A stretch of DNA of 17,665 bases from an uncultured Desulfobacterales bacterium (GTDB lineage Bacteria; Desulfobacterota; Desulfobacteria; Desulfobacterales; G020354645). Shown here one piece after another: positions 7,313-15,096 of the stretch (positions within the stretch are counted from its first letter, which is position 1; each line of letters begins with the position of its first letter). The translations under genes and the position numbers were made by a program. The DNA lies in the NCBI GenBank assembly GCA_947259865.1, contig CAMYNZ010000024.1, positions 1-17,665 of the forward strand, given 5' to 3'. Under the pieces are notes generated by a model, which worked only from the letters and a program-made list of their open reading frames with translations, was not told the origin of the DNA and ran no database searches.

Positions 7313-8390
7313 GCTCTACCATCTTTTATATCCGCTCCACACAACTATTTCGGCGTTTAATGTATTCCGCTACATTACGTTCAGAGCGATCTACGCCAGC
7401 CTGACCGCCTTTTTAATCTGTTTTATATTCGGGCCCTGGTTCATACGGAAACTCAGTCAAATGCAGGTGGGGCAATATATTCGGGAAGACGGACCTGAAG
7501 CGCACCACAAAAAAGCGGGTACCCCGACAATGGGGGGAACCCTGATCGCTTTTTCAATTATTATATCCACTCTGTTATGGACGAATTTAAACAATTTTTA
7601 CATCTGGATTCTACTATTGATTACCGGGAGTTACGCCGTAATCGGTTTTATCGACGACTATCTGATGCAGGTAAAAAAGCGCAACAAGGGACTGACTGCC
7701 AAGGGTAAACTTGTGTTGCAGGCAGCTATTGCTGTCATTGCCGGAATATTGGTCTGCGCGCGACCGGATTTCAATACCCAGGTAACGATCCCGTTTTTTA
7801 AGAATATTTCGCCGGATCTGGGGTGGGGATACGTCATATTTGCCACATTGGTGATTGTGGGAACGTCCAATGCAGTCAATCTCACCGATGGTCTGGATGG
7901 TCTTGCCATCGGGCCGGTGATTATCGCGGCGGTGACCTATATGATCTTTGCTTATGTGGCCGGACATATTAAATTCGCAAACTACCTGCAGATTAATTAT
8001 GTCGCCGCCAGCGGGGAAACCACTATTTTTTGCGGTGCTCTGGCCGGGGCCGGTCTCGGTTTTTTATGGTTCAACGCCTATCCTGCTCAGATCTTCATGG
8101 GAGATGTCGGCTCTCTTCCGCTGGGTGGGGCACTGGGTACGGTCGCGGTTATTACCAAACAGGAAATACTGCTTGCAATAGTCGGGGGACTATTTGTCAT
8201 CGAGGCTTTTTCGGTCATCTTCCAGGTCGGCTATTTCAAACTTACAAAAGGGCGCAGGATATTTCGCATGGCTCCCCTGCACCACCACTTCGAATTAAAA
8301 GGGTGGGCGGAACCCAAAGTGATCATTCGTTTCTGGATCATTGCCATAGCGCTGGCATTAATTTCGATGAGCACGTTAAAGCTCAGATAA
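7311..8390 (+). CDS. mraY: Phospho-N-acetylmuramoyl-pentapeptide-transferase MraY
   Basis: MraY is the integral membrane enzyme that transfers phospho-MurNAc-pentapeptide to undecaprenyl phosphate, making lipid I. The 359-residue protein has the normal length and about ten hydrophobic segments. It has the family signatures in order: [12 protein letters not shown] near the N-terminus, D115-D116 (FIDDY), NLTDGLDG (N190, D193, D196), MGDVGS (D265) and H324-H-H326 FELKGW. The ATG at 7311 gives the usual MLYHLLYP start, but no ribosome binding site precedes it; the upstream bases are the repeat TTAAATCACT. It follows murE-murF after an 80-bp spacer with inverted repeats. Confidence 0.97.
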   Translation: MLYHLLYPLHTTISAFNVFRYITFRAIYASLTAFLICFIFGPWFIRKLSQMQVGQYIREDGPEAHHKKAGTPTMGGTLIAFSIIISTLLWTNLNNFYIWILLLITGSYAVIGFIDDYLMQVKKRNKGLTAKGKLVLQAAIAVIAGILVCARPDFNTQVTIPFFKNISPDLGWGYVIFATLVIVGTSNAVNLTDGLDGLAIGPVIIAAVTYMIFAYVAGHIKFANYLQINYVAASGETTIFCGALAGAGLGFLWFNAYPAQIFMGDVGSLPLGGALGTVAVITKQEILLAIVGGLFVIEAFSVIFQVGYFKLTKGRRIFRMAPLHHHFELKGWAEPKVIIRFWIIAIALALISMSTLKLR

Positions 8391-8395
8391 ATCGA

Positions 8396-8467
8396 GTTCA
8401 AGGTTCAACGTTCAAGGTTCTGAGTTTGTGGAACAACTTTGAACCCGGAACCCTGAACGCAGAACCT
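8396..8467. repeat. GTTCAAGG-type inverted repeat between mraY and murD
   Basis: The 85-bp mraY-murD spacer is almost filled by an imperfect inverted repeat. The left arm (8401-8424, beginning AGGTTCAACGTTCAAGG) pairs with the right arm (8444-8467) at about 19 of 24 positions around a 19-nt loop. The 17-mer GTTCAACGTTCAAGGTT (8403-8419) recurs exactly at 17322-17338 in the ftsA-ftsZ spacer, so this is a repeated element and not a local accident. No T-run follows; it is not a standard terminator. Confidence 0.65.
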
Positions 8468-8475
8468 CATGGGAT

Positions 8476-9882
8476 ATGGAACTGAACAACAAAAAAGTAC
8501 TTGTCGTCGGTCTGGGCATAACAGGCGTTGCGACAGCTTCTTTTTTGAGAAACCGCGGCGCACGGGTAACGATTGCCGATCTGGCCGCGGAAAAGGATCT
8601 TGGCGAAAATGCCCGGAAGATGCACAAAATGGGAATCCGGCTGGAGCTGGGCCCGCATCGATCCGAGACCTTCAAGGGGTCGGATCTGATCGTACTCAGC
8701 CCCGGCGTCCCCCACGACATCGGGCCGATTTTGCGTGCTAAGAAAAACAACATCACGGTTATGGGTGAAATAGAACTGGCTTGCCGATTTATCGCCGATC
8801 CCATTATTGCCGTCACCGGCACCAATGGTAAAACGACAACCACAAGTTTGCTGGGTGACATGCTGAAAAAATCGGGTCTCAGGGTTTTCGTGGGGGGCAA
8901 CATCGGCCGGCCCTTGATCGGTTATCCTGATCAAAAAGAAAAGGCTGACATAATTGTGGCAGAAGTGAGCAGTTTCCAACTGGATACCATAGACACTTTC
9001 CGGCCCAAGATCTCAATATTGCTCAATATTGCCGATGATCATTTGGACCGTTATCCGGATGTTGCAGCATATGTTCGATCCAAATTCCGGATATTCGAAA
9101 ACCAGAAAGCAGAGGATATGGCCATCCTGGACGGTTCAGATCCGAAGATGCGTTCAACAGCCGGCAATATTGCAAGCCGCAAAGTGTTTTTTAGCGACCG
9201 CCGAGACAGTGAAGAAGGCGCCAAAATCACCGACGAAAATATAATTTTAAATATACATTTGGATCGGGCTGCATATGACAATTCCGGGAGCAACGGCAGC
9301 GCTGCTCGCTCCAAATTCATTATTAAACGAGGTGATATCCGAATACCGGGAAAACATAATGCAGAAAATGTTGCCGCTGCCAGTTTAGCGGCGCTTGCTG
9401 CAGGCGGCACCATCCAGGGCGTGCAATCTGCCCTGAATGAATTTCGAGGGCTCCCCCATCGGCTTGAATATATCGCCACGATTAATACGGTCCGCTATTT
9501 TAATGATTCAAAGGCGACCAATATCGAAGCGGTAACGCAGGCACTGGCATGTTTCAGTGATCCGGTCATCATGATCATGGGAGGGCGCAACAAGGGCGGC
9601 AGTTTCCATGCCCTGGCTGAATCCGTTGGCCGGCATGTAAAAGAAATTGTCGCCCTGGGTGAAGCCCGGCAGGATATATTATCCGCTTTGGGCAGCGTGG
9701 TAGCGGTGATAGGCGCGACAACCATGGAAAACGCCGTTATAAAAGCGACTCGCAGATCCGCTCCCGGAGATGTTGTGCTTCTATCACCGGCGTGTTCCAG
9801 TTTTGATATGTACACCGACTATGCTCACCGGGGAGCAGTGTTTAGCGAAGCGGTTAAAAAATTACAGAAAAAATCGACATGA
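8476..9882 (+). CDS. murD: UDP-N-acetylmuramoyl-L-alanine--D-glutamate ligase MurD
   Basis: MurD adds D-glutamate to UDP-MurNAc-L-Ala in the cytoplasm using ATP. The 468-residue protein starts with a Rossmann-like segment (KKVLVVGLGITG) that binds the uridine nucleotide. It has the Mur ligase ATP loop G115-T-N-G-K-T-T-T, the EVSSFQLD motif, and the MurD-specific FNDSKATN segment in the C-terminal half. The ATG at 8476 gives the canonical N-terminus; only a weak GGGA precedes it. The gene follows the repeat-filled spacer after mraY, and its stop overlaps the ftsW start (ATGA), so the pair is translationally coupled. Confidence 0.96.
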   Translation: MELNNKKVLVVGLGITGVATASFLRNRGARVTIADLAAEKDLGENARKMHKMGIRLELGPHRSETFKGSDLIVLSPGVPHDIGPILRAKKNNITVMGEIELACRFIADPIIAVTGTNGKTTTTSLLGDMLKKSGLRVFVGGNIGRPLIGYPDQKEKADIIVAEVSSFQLDTIDTFRPKISILLNIADDHLDRYPDVAAYVRSKFRIFENQKAEDMAILDGSDPKMRSTAGNIASRKVFFSDRRDSEEGAKITDENIILNIHLDRAAYDNSGSNGSAARSKFIIKRGDIRIPGKHNAENVAAASLAALAAGGTIQGVQSALNEFRGLPHRLEYIATINTVRYFNDSKATNIEAVTQALACFSDPVIMIMGGRNKGGSFHALAESVGRHVKEIVALGEARQDILSALGSVVAVIGATTMENAVIKATRRSAPGDVVLLSPACSSFDMYTDYAHRGAVFSEAVKKLQKKST

Positions 9883-10994
9883 TTGAAAACAAACCGATAC
9901 CGTCGCCGGCGGGCTATGACATCAGCATTTTATTTCCGGTCCTGTTTCTGGTCGGTATAGGCGTTGTAATGGTTTACAGCGCCAGCTCTGCGTTGGCCTT
10001 GAAAAAATTTGGCAGCGGTTACTATTTTTTAAAAAAACAAATGCTATTTGCGTTTGCGGGGACGCTGATATTGGTCTTTTGCAGACATTTTCCGTACAGA
10101 TGGTACCGTTCTTTGACATATCCTTTGCTTATACTGGCGATCATCTTTTTATTCGCCGTTCATATATCCGGTTTCGGCTACTCCGCCGGCGGTTCATCGC
10201 GATGGCTGCGCTTAGGGGAGTTCACCTTTCAGCCCTCCGAAGTTGCGCGTTTGGCATTGGTCATATATCTGGCCTATTCCATGGATAAAAAGAATGCCCA
10301 GATCAAGGATTTTTCCATCGGTTTTTTGCCCCATATACTCGTGCTGGCAATCTTTATAACCCTGATATTCATACAGCCTGATTTTGGCTCCGTGATTATC
10401 TTCGGCCTCATCAGCTGGATCATGATGTTTGTGGGCGGCGTGCGTCTGAAACATCTCCTATTATCCCTGGCACTGCTTGTGCCGGTAGGCTATCTGGTCA
10501 TGATCAACGCCGAATATCGATTAAAAAGAATTCTGAGTTTCCTTGATCCGTGGCAATATCCGGCCGATGAGGGCTATCAAATTATCCATTCTCTGATGGC
10601 CTTCGGAACAGGCGGTATTTGGGGCACGGGTGTGGGCAAGGGCTATCAGAAACTTTTTTACCTCCCCGAGCCCCATACCGATTTCATCTTTTCAGTAATC
10701 GGCGAGGAGCTCGGCCTTTTGGGCGTGGTGATTATTTTGCTGCTCTATACATTAATTTTGTGGCGAGGGGTCGCTATTGCCAGAAATGCCGAAGATTCAT
10801 TCGGGGCCTTGTTAGCCATAGGTCTTACGTTTGCCATAATACTGCAGGTTTGTATTAACATGGGCGTTACACTGGGCTTGCTGCCCACCAAAGGACTTAC
10901 CCTGCCCTTTTTAAGTTACGGGGGAACGTCCCTGCTGGTAAATATGGCTTCCATTGGTATATTGATGAACATTGCCGCCTATCGCAATCAATGA
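9879..10994 (+). CDS. ftsW: Septal peptidoglycan glycosyltransferase FtsW
   Basis: FtsW is the SEDS-family membrane glycosyltransferase that polymerises lipid II at the septum together with FtsI. The 371-residue protein has about ten hydrophobic segments. It has the family motifs VYSASS (near residue 32), GGSSRWL, FQPSE, FLDPW...GYQ, GTGVGKG and PEPHTDF; D268 in the last is the conserved aspartate considered catalytic in SEDS proteins. The C-terminal LPFLSYGGTSL is also diagnostic. FtsW rather than RodA is inferred from its place in the dcw cluster. The ATG overlaps the murD stop (ATGA). A further ATG overlaps its own stop at 10991 and opens a small reading frame described separately. Confidence 0.94.
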   Translation: MIENKPIPSPAGYDISILFPVLFLVGIGVVMVYSASSALALKKFGSGYYFLKKQMLFAFAGTLILVFCRHFPYRWYRSLTYPLLILAIIFLFAVHISGFGYSAGGSSRWLRLGEFTFQPSEVARLALVIYLAYSMDKKNAQIKDFSIGFLPHILVLAIFITLIFIQPDFGSVIIFGLISWIMMFVGGVRLKHLLLSLALLVPVGYLVMINAEYRLKRILSFLDPWQYPADEGYQIIHSLMAFGTGGIWGTGVGKGYQKLFYLPEPHTDFIFSVIGEELGLLGVVIILLLYTLILWRGVAIARNAEDSFGALLAIGLTFAIILQVCINMGVTLGLLPTKGLTLPFLSYGGTSLLVNMASIGILMNIAAYRNQ

Positions 10995-11107
10995 TTGAAA
11001 ACCGGGCGTCAAGCATAACACGGGGAGGCCTAATGAAGCTTTCTACCGCCGGATTTCGGCGAGCTCAGTCGCATTGCGGCGGGGTATCTGGCGCAATAAC
11101 TGCCTGA
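10991..11107 (+). CDS. Possible 38-residue small ORF coupled to ftsW
   Basis: An ATG overlaps the ftsW stop as ATGA and opens 38 codons to a TGA at 11105-11107, just before murG. An internal in-frame ATG at 11033 is preceded by GGGGAGG (11022-11028), one of the best ribosome binding sites in the cluster. The product, ending GGVSGAITA, is not recognised and has no signal peptide or membrane span. It could be a translated leader that passes ribosomes from ftsW to murG, a remnant of an older murG 5' end, or chance. The coupling signals are clear, but coding is unproven. Confidence 0.3.
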   Translation: MIENRASSITRGGLMKLSTAGFRRAQSHCGGVSGAITA

Positions 11108-11127
11108 TCTTTAAAACAGGAAAAAAC

Positions 11128-12264
11128 ATGCTGTTTGCCCTGGTAAACTCGGAAAGCAAAATAACACCCTCTCGAAAACTCTTGATTGCAGGGGGAGGCA
11201 CCGGCGGACATCTTTTCCCTGGCATTGCGATCGCTCAGGAATTTATGTCCACGAATCCTCAAAACACAATTTTGTTTGTTTCCAGCGGAAACGATTTTGA
11301 AAAAAGTGCCCTTTCTCATGCCGGTTTTCGACTGCAAGAAATTACAGCCGGCGGCATCAAAGGTCTGAGCCGCTGGCGGCAGATAAAATCGATGATCAGA
11401 ATTCCAAAAGGAATCTGGGGTTCGATGCGCATACTGAAAAATTACAAACCGGATCTGGTCTTGGGTGTCGGCAGCTATGCCGCCGGTCCCGTGGTGATGG
11501 CGGCCTGGCTGATGGGCAAAAAAATTGTTCTGCATGAGCAAAATATTCTTCCGGGAATTACAAACCGATTGCTCGCTCGCTTTGCGGATCGAATATACCT
11601 ATCATTCACGGATACCGGATCAAAATTTGATCCCGATAAAGTGAAAGTTACCGGAAATCCTGTGCGCCAAGACATCCTGGTCAGTCTGAAAAAAAAACCC
11701 AAAGGAGCAGCGGACCCGGTGCACTTTTTTACGGTAGTGATTATCGGTGGAAGTCAGGGCGCTCATGGCATAAATATGGCCGTGATCGAGGCCCTAAAAC
11801 ACCTCCGGGGCAAGGACCGGTACCGCTTCGTGCACCAGACCGGATCCACTGATAAAAAAGAGGTAAAAGCGGCCTACGACAAACACGGGTATTCCAATAC
11901 CGTCCAATCCTTTTTCCAGGACATGGGCCGCCTGTATCAGCAAGCAGATCTGGTCATATGCCGGGCCGGCGCAACCACGGTGGCGGAGGTAACGGCCCTG
12001 GGCAAAAGTGTTATTTTTGTCCCCTTTCCTTTTGCGGCTGACAACCATCAGGTTTTGAACGCCCGATCACTGGCCCAAAACGGAGCGGCTGAAATGATCC
12101 TGCAAACGGATCTGAGCGGTATGCTGCTGGCCCAAAAAATTGAATACTATGCGTCCAATTCGGAGGCCCGCGGGCAGATGGCCTTAAAAGCGCGTGATTT
12201 TGGCAGACCTGATGCAGCCCGGGAGATTGTAAAAGACATTTATGACGTGATGGGTGACGACTGA
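11128..12264 (+). CDS. murG: Lipid II synthase MurG (UDP-GlcNAc transferase)
   Basis: MurG transfers GlcNAc from UDP-GlcNAc to lipid I at the inner face of the membrane, giving lipid II. From the ATG at 11128 the product has 378 residues. It has the N-terminal glycine loop GGGTGGH (22-28), a second loop GGSQGAHGIN, and the UDP-GlcNAc-binding segment CRAGATTVAEVTALG...PFPFAADNHQ; length and motif order are normal for GT28. The frame stays open to a TTG at 11074, but the ATG at 11128 has AGGA 5-8 bp upstream and needs a shorter N-terminal extension, so it is preferred. Even so, about 12 residues precede the usual first strand. A run of nine A residues lies near 11690-11698. Confidence 0.94.
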   Translation: MLFALVNSESKITPSRKLLIAGGGTGGHLFPGIAIAQEFMSTNPQNTILFVSSGNDFEKSALSHAGFRLQEITAGGIKGLSRWRQIKSMIRIPKGIWGSMRILKNYKPDLVLGVGSYAAGPVVMAAWLMGKKIVLHEQNILPGITNRLLARFADRIYLSFTDTGSKFDPDKVKVTGNPVRQDILVSLKKKPKGAADPVHFFTVVIIGGSQGAHGINMAVIEALKHLRGKDRYRFVHQTGSTDKKEVKAAYDKHGYSNTVQSFFQDMGRLYQQADLVICRAGATTVAEVTALGKSVIFVPFPFAADNHQVLNARSLAQNGAAEMILQTDLSGMLLAQKIEYYASNSEARGQMALKARDFGRPDAAREIVKDIYDVMGDD

Positions 12265-12440
12265 CAACGAAGTCAACGGCCATACCGTGCCCAGCACGGG
12301 ATGGCTTGAATTTCTCCGCCAGGAGCGGAGAAAGGCAAAAGCACGTCAGTGCTTTAACGGTGCACTTGCAACCGGGTGCTAAGCACCCGGTTTGTCATGC
12401 AAGAATTCATAAACAGCCAATCGCATAATTTAGCAGGAAA
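12265..12440. repeat. Cluster of four hairpins in the murG-murC spacer
   Basis: Four inverted repeats stand in a row. GCCAT-A-CCGTGC/GCACGG-G-ATGGC spans 12279-12305 (one mismatch, 3-nt loop). TTTCTCCGC/GCGGAGAAA spans 12311-12333 (perfect 9 bp, 5-nt loop). AAAGCAC/GTGCTTT spans 12338-12355 (perfect 7 bp, 4-nt loop). AACCGGGTGC/GCACCCGGTT spans 12370-12392 (perfect 10 bp, 3-nt loop), with CTTGCA/TGCAAG (12365-12370 and 12398-12403) able to extend it. None is followed by a T-run, so they do not look like simple terminators. They could protect or separate transcripts, or form a small RNA. Confidence 0.7.
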
Positions 12441-13829
12441 ATGTATCAAAAAAAGTACCACATACACTTTGTCGGCATCGGTGGAATCGGAATGTCCGGC
12501 ATTGCCGAGCTTCTCCTGAATCTGGGCTACACGGTCTCCGGTTCAGATCTAAAAGTATCGGATATTACCCGGCGTTTAGAAACCCTCGGGGGTAGCATAT
12601 TTGAAGGACATGCTGAAAATCATATCGAGGGAGCGGATGTGGTCGTTGTTTCGTCCGCTGTCTATCCGGACAACCCGGAACTCATCGCAGCCCGGCAAAC
12701 ATCGACACCCGTAATACCCAGGGCTGAAATGCTGGCGGAGCTCATGCGTCTGAAATACAGCGTGGCGATTGCCGGGGCTCATGGAAAAACATCGACCACC
12801 TCTATGGTTGCGGCGGTGCTGGACACGGGTGATTTTGACCCAACGGTCGTTATCGGCGGCCGGTTAAAAAGTATCGGTTCCAATGCACTTCTGGGTCAGG
12901 GTGATTTTATTGTGGCGGAAGCCGATGAGAGTGATGGCTCCTTTCTAAAAATGTCACCGACCATCGCAGTGGTCACCAATATAGATCGAGAACACCTCGA
13001 CTATTACCGGGATTTAGATGACATAAAGACGGCCTTTTTAAACTTTATTGACAGAATACCGTTCTACGGTTTGGCGGTACTTTGCCTGGACAACGAAGCC
13101 ATACAGGATCTTATTCCCAAAATTCAAAAACGGTATACAACCTATGGGATGAGTACCCAGGCGGATTTTCAAGCCGAAAATGTCGCGTTTGAGTATTATA
13201 AAAGCCGGTACACGCTGCAGCAACAGGGCCGGCCGCTGGGAGAAATTCATTTAAACCTGCCGGGTCTGCATAACGTTTATAACTCGATGGCCAGTGTGGT
13301 GGTGGGTATCGAGCTTGGGATCCCGTTTGAAACCATCAAAAAAGCACTGGAAACACTGCAAGGGGTTCAGCGCCGGTTGGAAATCAAGGGGGAAATAAAT
13401 GGCATCACGGTTGTAGATGACTATGGTCACCATCCGACCGAGATCAAAACCACCCTTCAGGCTGCCAAGGAGTGCTGGCCGGATAGGCGCAAAGTGGTTG
13501 TTTTCCAACCCCATCGCTATACCAGAACCAAAGCGCTGTTTGATGATTTCACACGGGCTTTTTACCAATCGGATGTCCTGGTTGTGTTACCGATATATGC
13601 CGCCAGCGAAAAAAAAATAAACGGGGTGAACAGCGGGTCCATGTGTGACGGAATCAGAGAACACGGCCACAAGGAAGTCATTTGCAAAGACAGCCTCCCG
13701 GCGGCAGTTTCTGATTTAATGGAGATATTAAAACCCGGTGATGTCTTGCTCACCCTGGGTGCCGGCGATATTTGGAAAGTCGGAGAAGAGATACTCAAAA
13801 AGTTGAAAACTGAAGGATCCAAACCGTAA
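12441..13829 (+). CDS. murC: UDP-N-acetylmuramate--L-alanine ligase MurC
   Basis: MurC adds L-alanine to UDP-MurNAc, the first ATP-dependent step of stem peptide assembly in the cytoplasm. The 462-residue protein has the expected length. It has the N-terminal nucleotide-binding loop GIGGIGMSG (residues 12-20), the MurC form of the ATP loop GAHGKTST (112-119), VVTNIDREHLDYY in the central domain, and the C-terminal DDYGHHPTEI and FQPHRYTRT motifs. The ATG at 12441 has AGGA 3 bp upstream (a short gap). It is separated from murG by the four-hairpin spacer. A run of nine A residues occurs near 13609-13617. Confidence 0.97.
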   Translation: MYQKKYHIHFVGIGGIGMSGIAELLLNLGYTVSGSDLKVSDITRRLETLGGSIFEGHAENHIEGADVVVVSSAVYPDNPELIAARQTSTPVIPRAEMLAELMRLKYSVAIAGAHGKTSTTSMVAAVLDTGDFDPTVVIGGRLKSIGSNALLGQGDFIVAEADESDGSFLKMSPTIAVVTNIDREHLDYYRDLDDIKTAFLNFIDRIPFYGLAVLCLDNEAIQDLIPKIQKRYTTYGMSTQADFQAENVAFEYYKSRYTLQQQGRPLGEIHLNLPGLHNVYNSMASVVVGIELGIPFETIKKALETLQGVQRRLEIKGEINGITVVDDYGHHPTEIKTTLQAAKECWPDRRKVVVFQPHRYTRTKALFDDFTRAFYQSDVLVVLPIYAASEKKINGVNSGSMCDGIREHGHKEVICKDSLPAAVSDLMEILKPGDVLLTLGAGDIWKVGEEILKKLKTEGSKP

Positions 13830-14139
13830 ATATTTTAGGATCATCTTGCGATCAGTTGTAGCGAATTAAGGCAAGTCAGGTGAATAATCTTCAAGTCAGC
13901 AGGTGTGGTCCCAGAGGGTCCAAGGGGTCAAGGATTCAAGGGTTCGAGTGAAAGGCTAAAGGCGCTGATAAGATCTTTAGAAAAAAAACACTTGAATCTT
14001 TATCCGCTGTCTCTTTGGCGGGCTTGACCCCTGGAATCCTTGAACCCCCCTCTCCAACTAAATTGGAGAAGAACCAAATTTTCGGCTTCGGCTGTGTGCC
14101 CTGAGCCAAGGATGCGGGGATCAACTCGAAGGGTATCTG
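13830..14139. other. 310-bp murC-murB spacer with long inverted repeat
   Basis: No gene is visible. The main feature is an imperfect inverted repeat: GGGGTCAAGGATTCAAGG... (13924-13945) against 14028-14050, about 20 paired positions with one bulge and two mismatches, around some 82 nt. Inside the loop CTTGAATC can also pair with GATTCAAG of the left arm. A second hairpin, TCTCCAA/TTGGAGA (14051-14057 and 14063-14069), follows at once. The motif is a relative of the GTTCAAGG repeats in the mraY-murD and ftsA-ftsZ spacers. No promoter or T-run terminator is convincing. Confidence 0.6.
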
Positions 14140-15096
14140 ATGTCCCTTGAGCATGAGGCAAATAATTGGTTACGGCATCGATTTGGCCGCAACGTGAAAT
14201 TTGATGAGCCAATGTCCAAGCATACCTATTTCAGAATTGGTGGGCCGGTTGACGCCTTTGTAGTGCCGCAAAGTCAGAAAGATCTTATTGATCTCATCAT
14301 TTGGGCCGGGCAAATGCAGCAACCGTATATCGTCATCGGCGATGGAACCAATCTGCTGGTGAGAGACGCCGGCATTCGGGGACTGGTGATCATGTTAACG
14401 AAATGCCTTAATAAAATATCGCGTCTGAACAGGGGCGATGACACAACCATCATCTCGGCCATGGCCGGCGCCCGGTTGCAAGCATTATGTAAATTTGCGA
14501 TCGAATCCGGTCTTGAAGGCATGAATTTTGCCATCGGAATTCCGGGTACCGTCGGCGGGGGGATAGTAATGAATGCCGGTAGTGCTGCGGGGTCAGTGGA
14601 AGGTGTTCTGGATTCAATCGAGGTTCTGCTGTCGGGCGGAGAACGCTTAACGCTGGAGCGCAGCCAGCTGGTTTTTAAATACAGGAACCTATCTTTAAAA
14701 AACGTGGCGCCCAATGGGGATCTGGAAAAGACTATTGTCCTCGAAGGCCATTTTCAACTGCGACCGTCAGATGCCCGCTACCTGAAAAAAGAGGCACGCG
14801 AGATGTTGAATAAACGAAGAACGGCCCAGCCGTCAAATTATGCCAGCGCCGGATGTTTTTTTAAAAATCCGGCTTCCGGCAAAACAGCCGGCGAACTCAT
14901 CGAGCTGGCCGGTCTAAAGGGGAAAAGAGTCGGCGGAGCCGAGGTTTCCGCCAAACATGCCAATTTCATAATCAATACCGATAATGCAACCGCCGCCGAT
15001 GTGACGGCCCTGATGGAAATCGTGCAAGAAACCGTATCACAGACTTTCAACATTGAGTTAACACCCGAGGTGAAAATTGTTGGGAACCAGGCCTAA
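14140..15096 (+). CDS. murB: UDP-N-acetylenolpyruvoylglucosamine reductase MurB
   Basis: MurB reduces UDP-GlcNAc-enolpyruvate to UDP-MurNAc with NADPH and a bound FAD. The 318-residue protein has the N-terminal substrate region SKHTYFRIGGPVDAF, the FAD-binding GDGTNLLVRD segment, GIPGTVGG...NAGSAAG, and the C-terminal SAGCFFKNP and SAKHANFI motifs. The position normally held by the catalytic serine in (A/G)GS-FFKNP is cysteine here (C239, codon TGT at 14854-14856). Length is closer to the short MurB type than to the 342-residue E. coli enzyme. The ATG at 14140 has only a weak GAAGGG upstream. Its end overlaps the ftsQ start by 20 bp. Confidence 0.95.
   Translation: MSLEHEANNWLRHRFGRNVKFDEPMSKHTYFRIGGPVDAFVVPQSQKDLIDLIIWAGQMQQPYIVIGDGTNLLVRDAGIRGLVIMLTKCLNKISRLNRGDDTTIISAMAGARLQALCKFAIESGLEGMNFAIGIPGTVGGGIVMNAGSAAGSVEGVLDSIEVLLSGGERLTLERSQLVFKYRNLSLKNVAPNGDLEKTIVLEGHFQLRPSDARYLKKEAREMLNKRRTAQPSNYASAGCFFKNPASGKTAGELIELAGLKGKRVGGAEVSAKHANFIINTDNATAADVTALMEIVQETVSQTFNIELTPEVKIVGNQA
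15067..15070 (+). promoter_or_regulatory. Ribosome binding site deciding the TTG start of ftsQ
   Basis: GAGG lies inside the end of murB, 6 bp before the TTG at 15077 (and 9 bp before a second TTG at 15080). It supports a TTG start within murB rather than the ATG at 15173, which would remove the whole cytoplasmic tail of FtsQ. Confidence 0.5.

Noticed and set aside
8412..8903. 163-residue minus-strand open frame over murD
   Set aside because: It covers the conserved MurD ATP-loop region in antisense, has no start signal and no recognisable domain.
11074..11127. Upstream TTG start for MurG adding 18 residues
   Set aside because: The ATG at 11128 has AGGA at a good distance and the extra residues do not belong to the MurG fold; the TTG has no good site.
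12370..12403. murG-murC last hairpin as an intrinsic terminator
   Set aside because: The 10-bp stem is strong, but TTTGTCATGC follows instead of a T-run, so termination is not supported by sequence alone.
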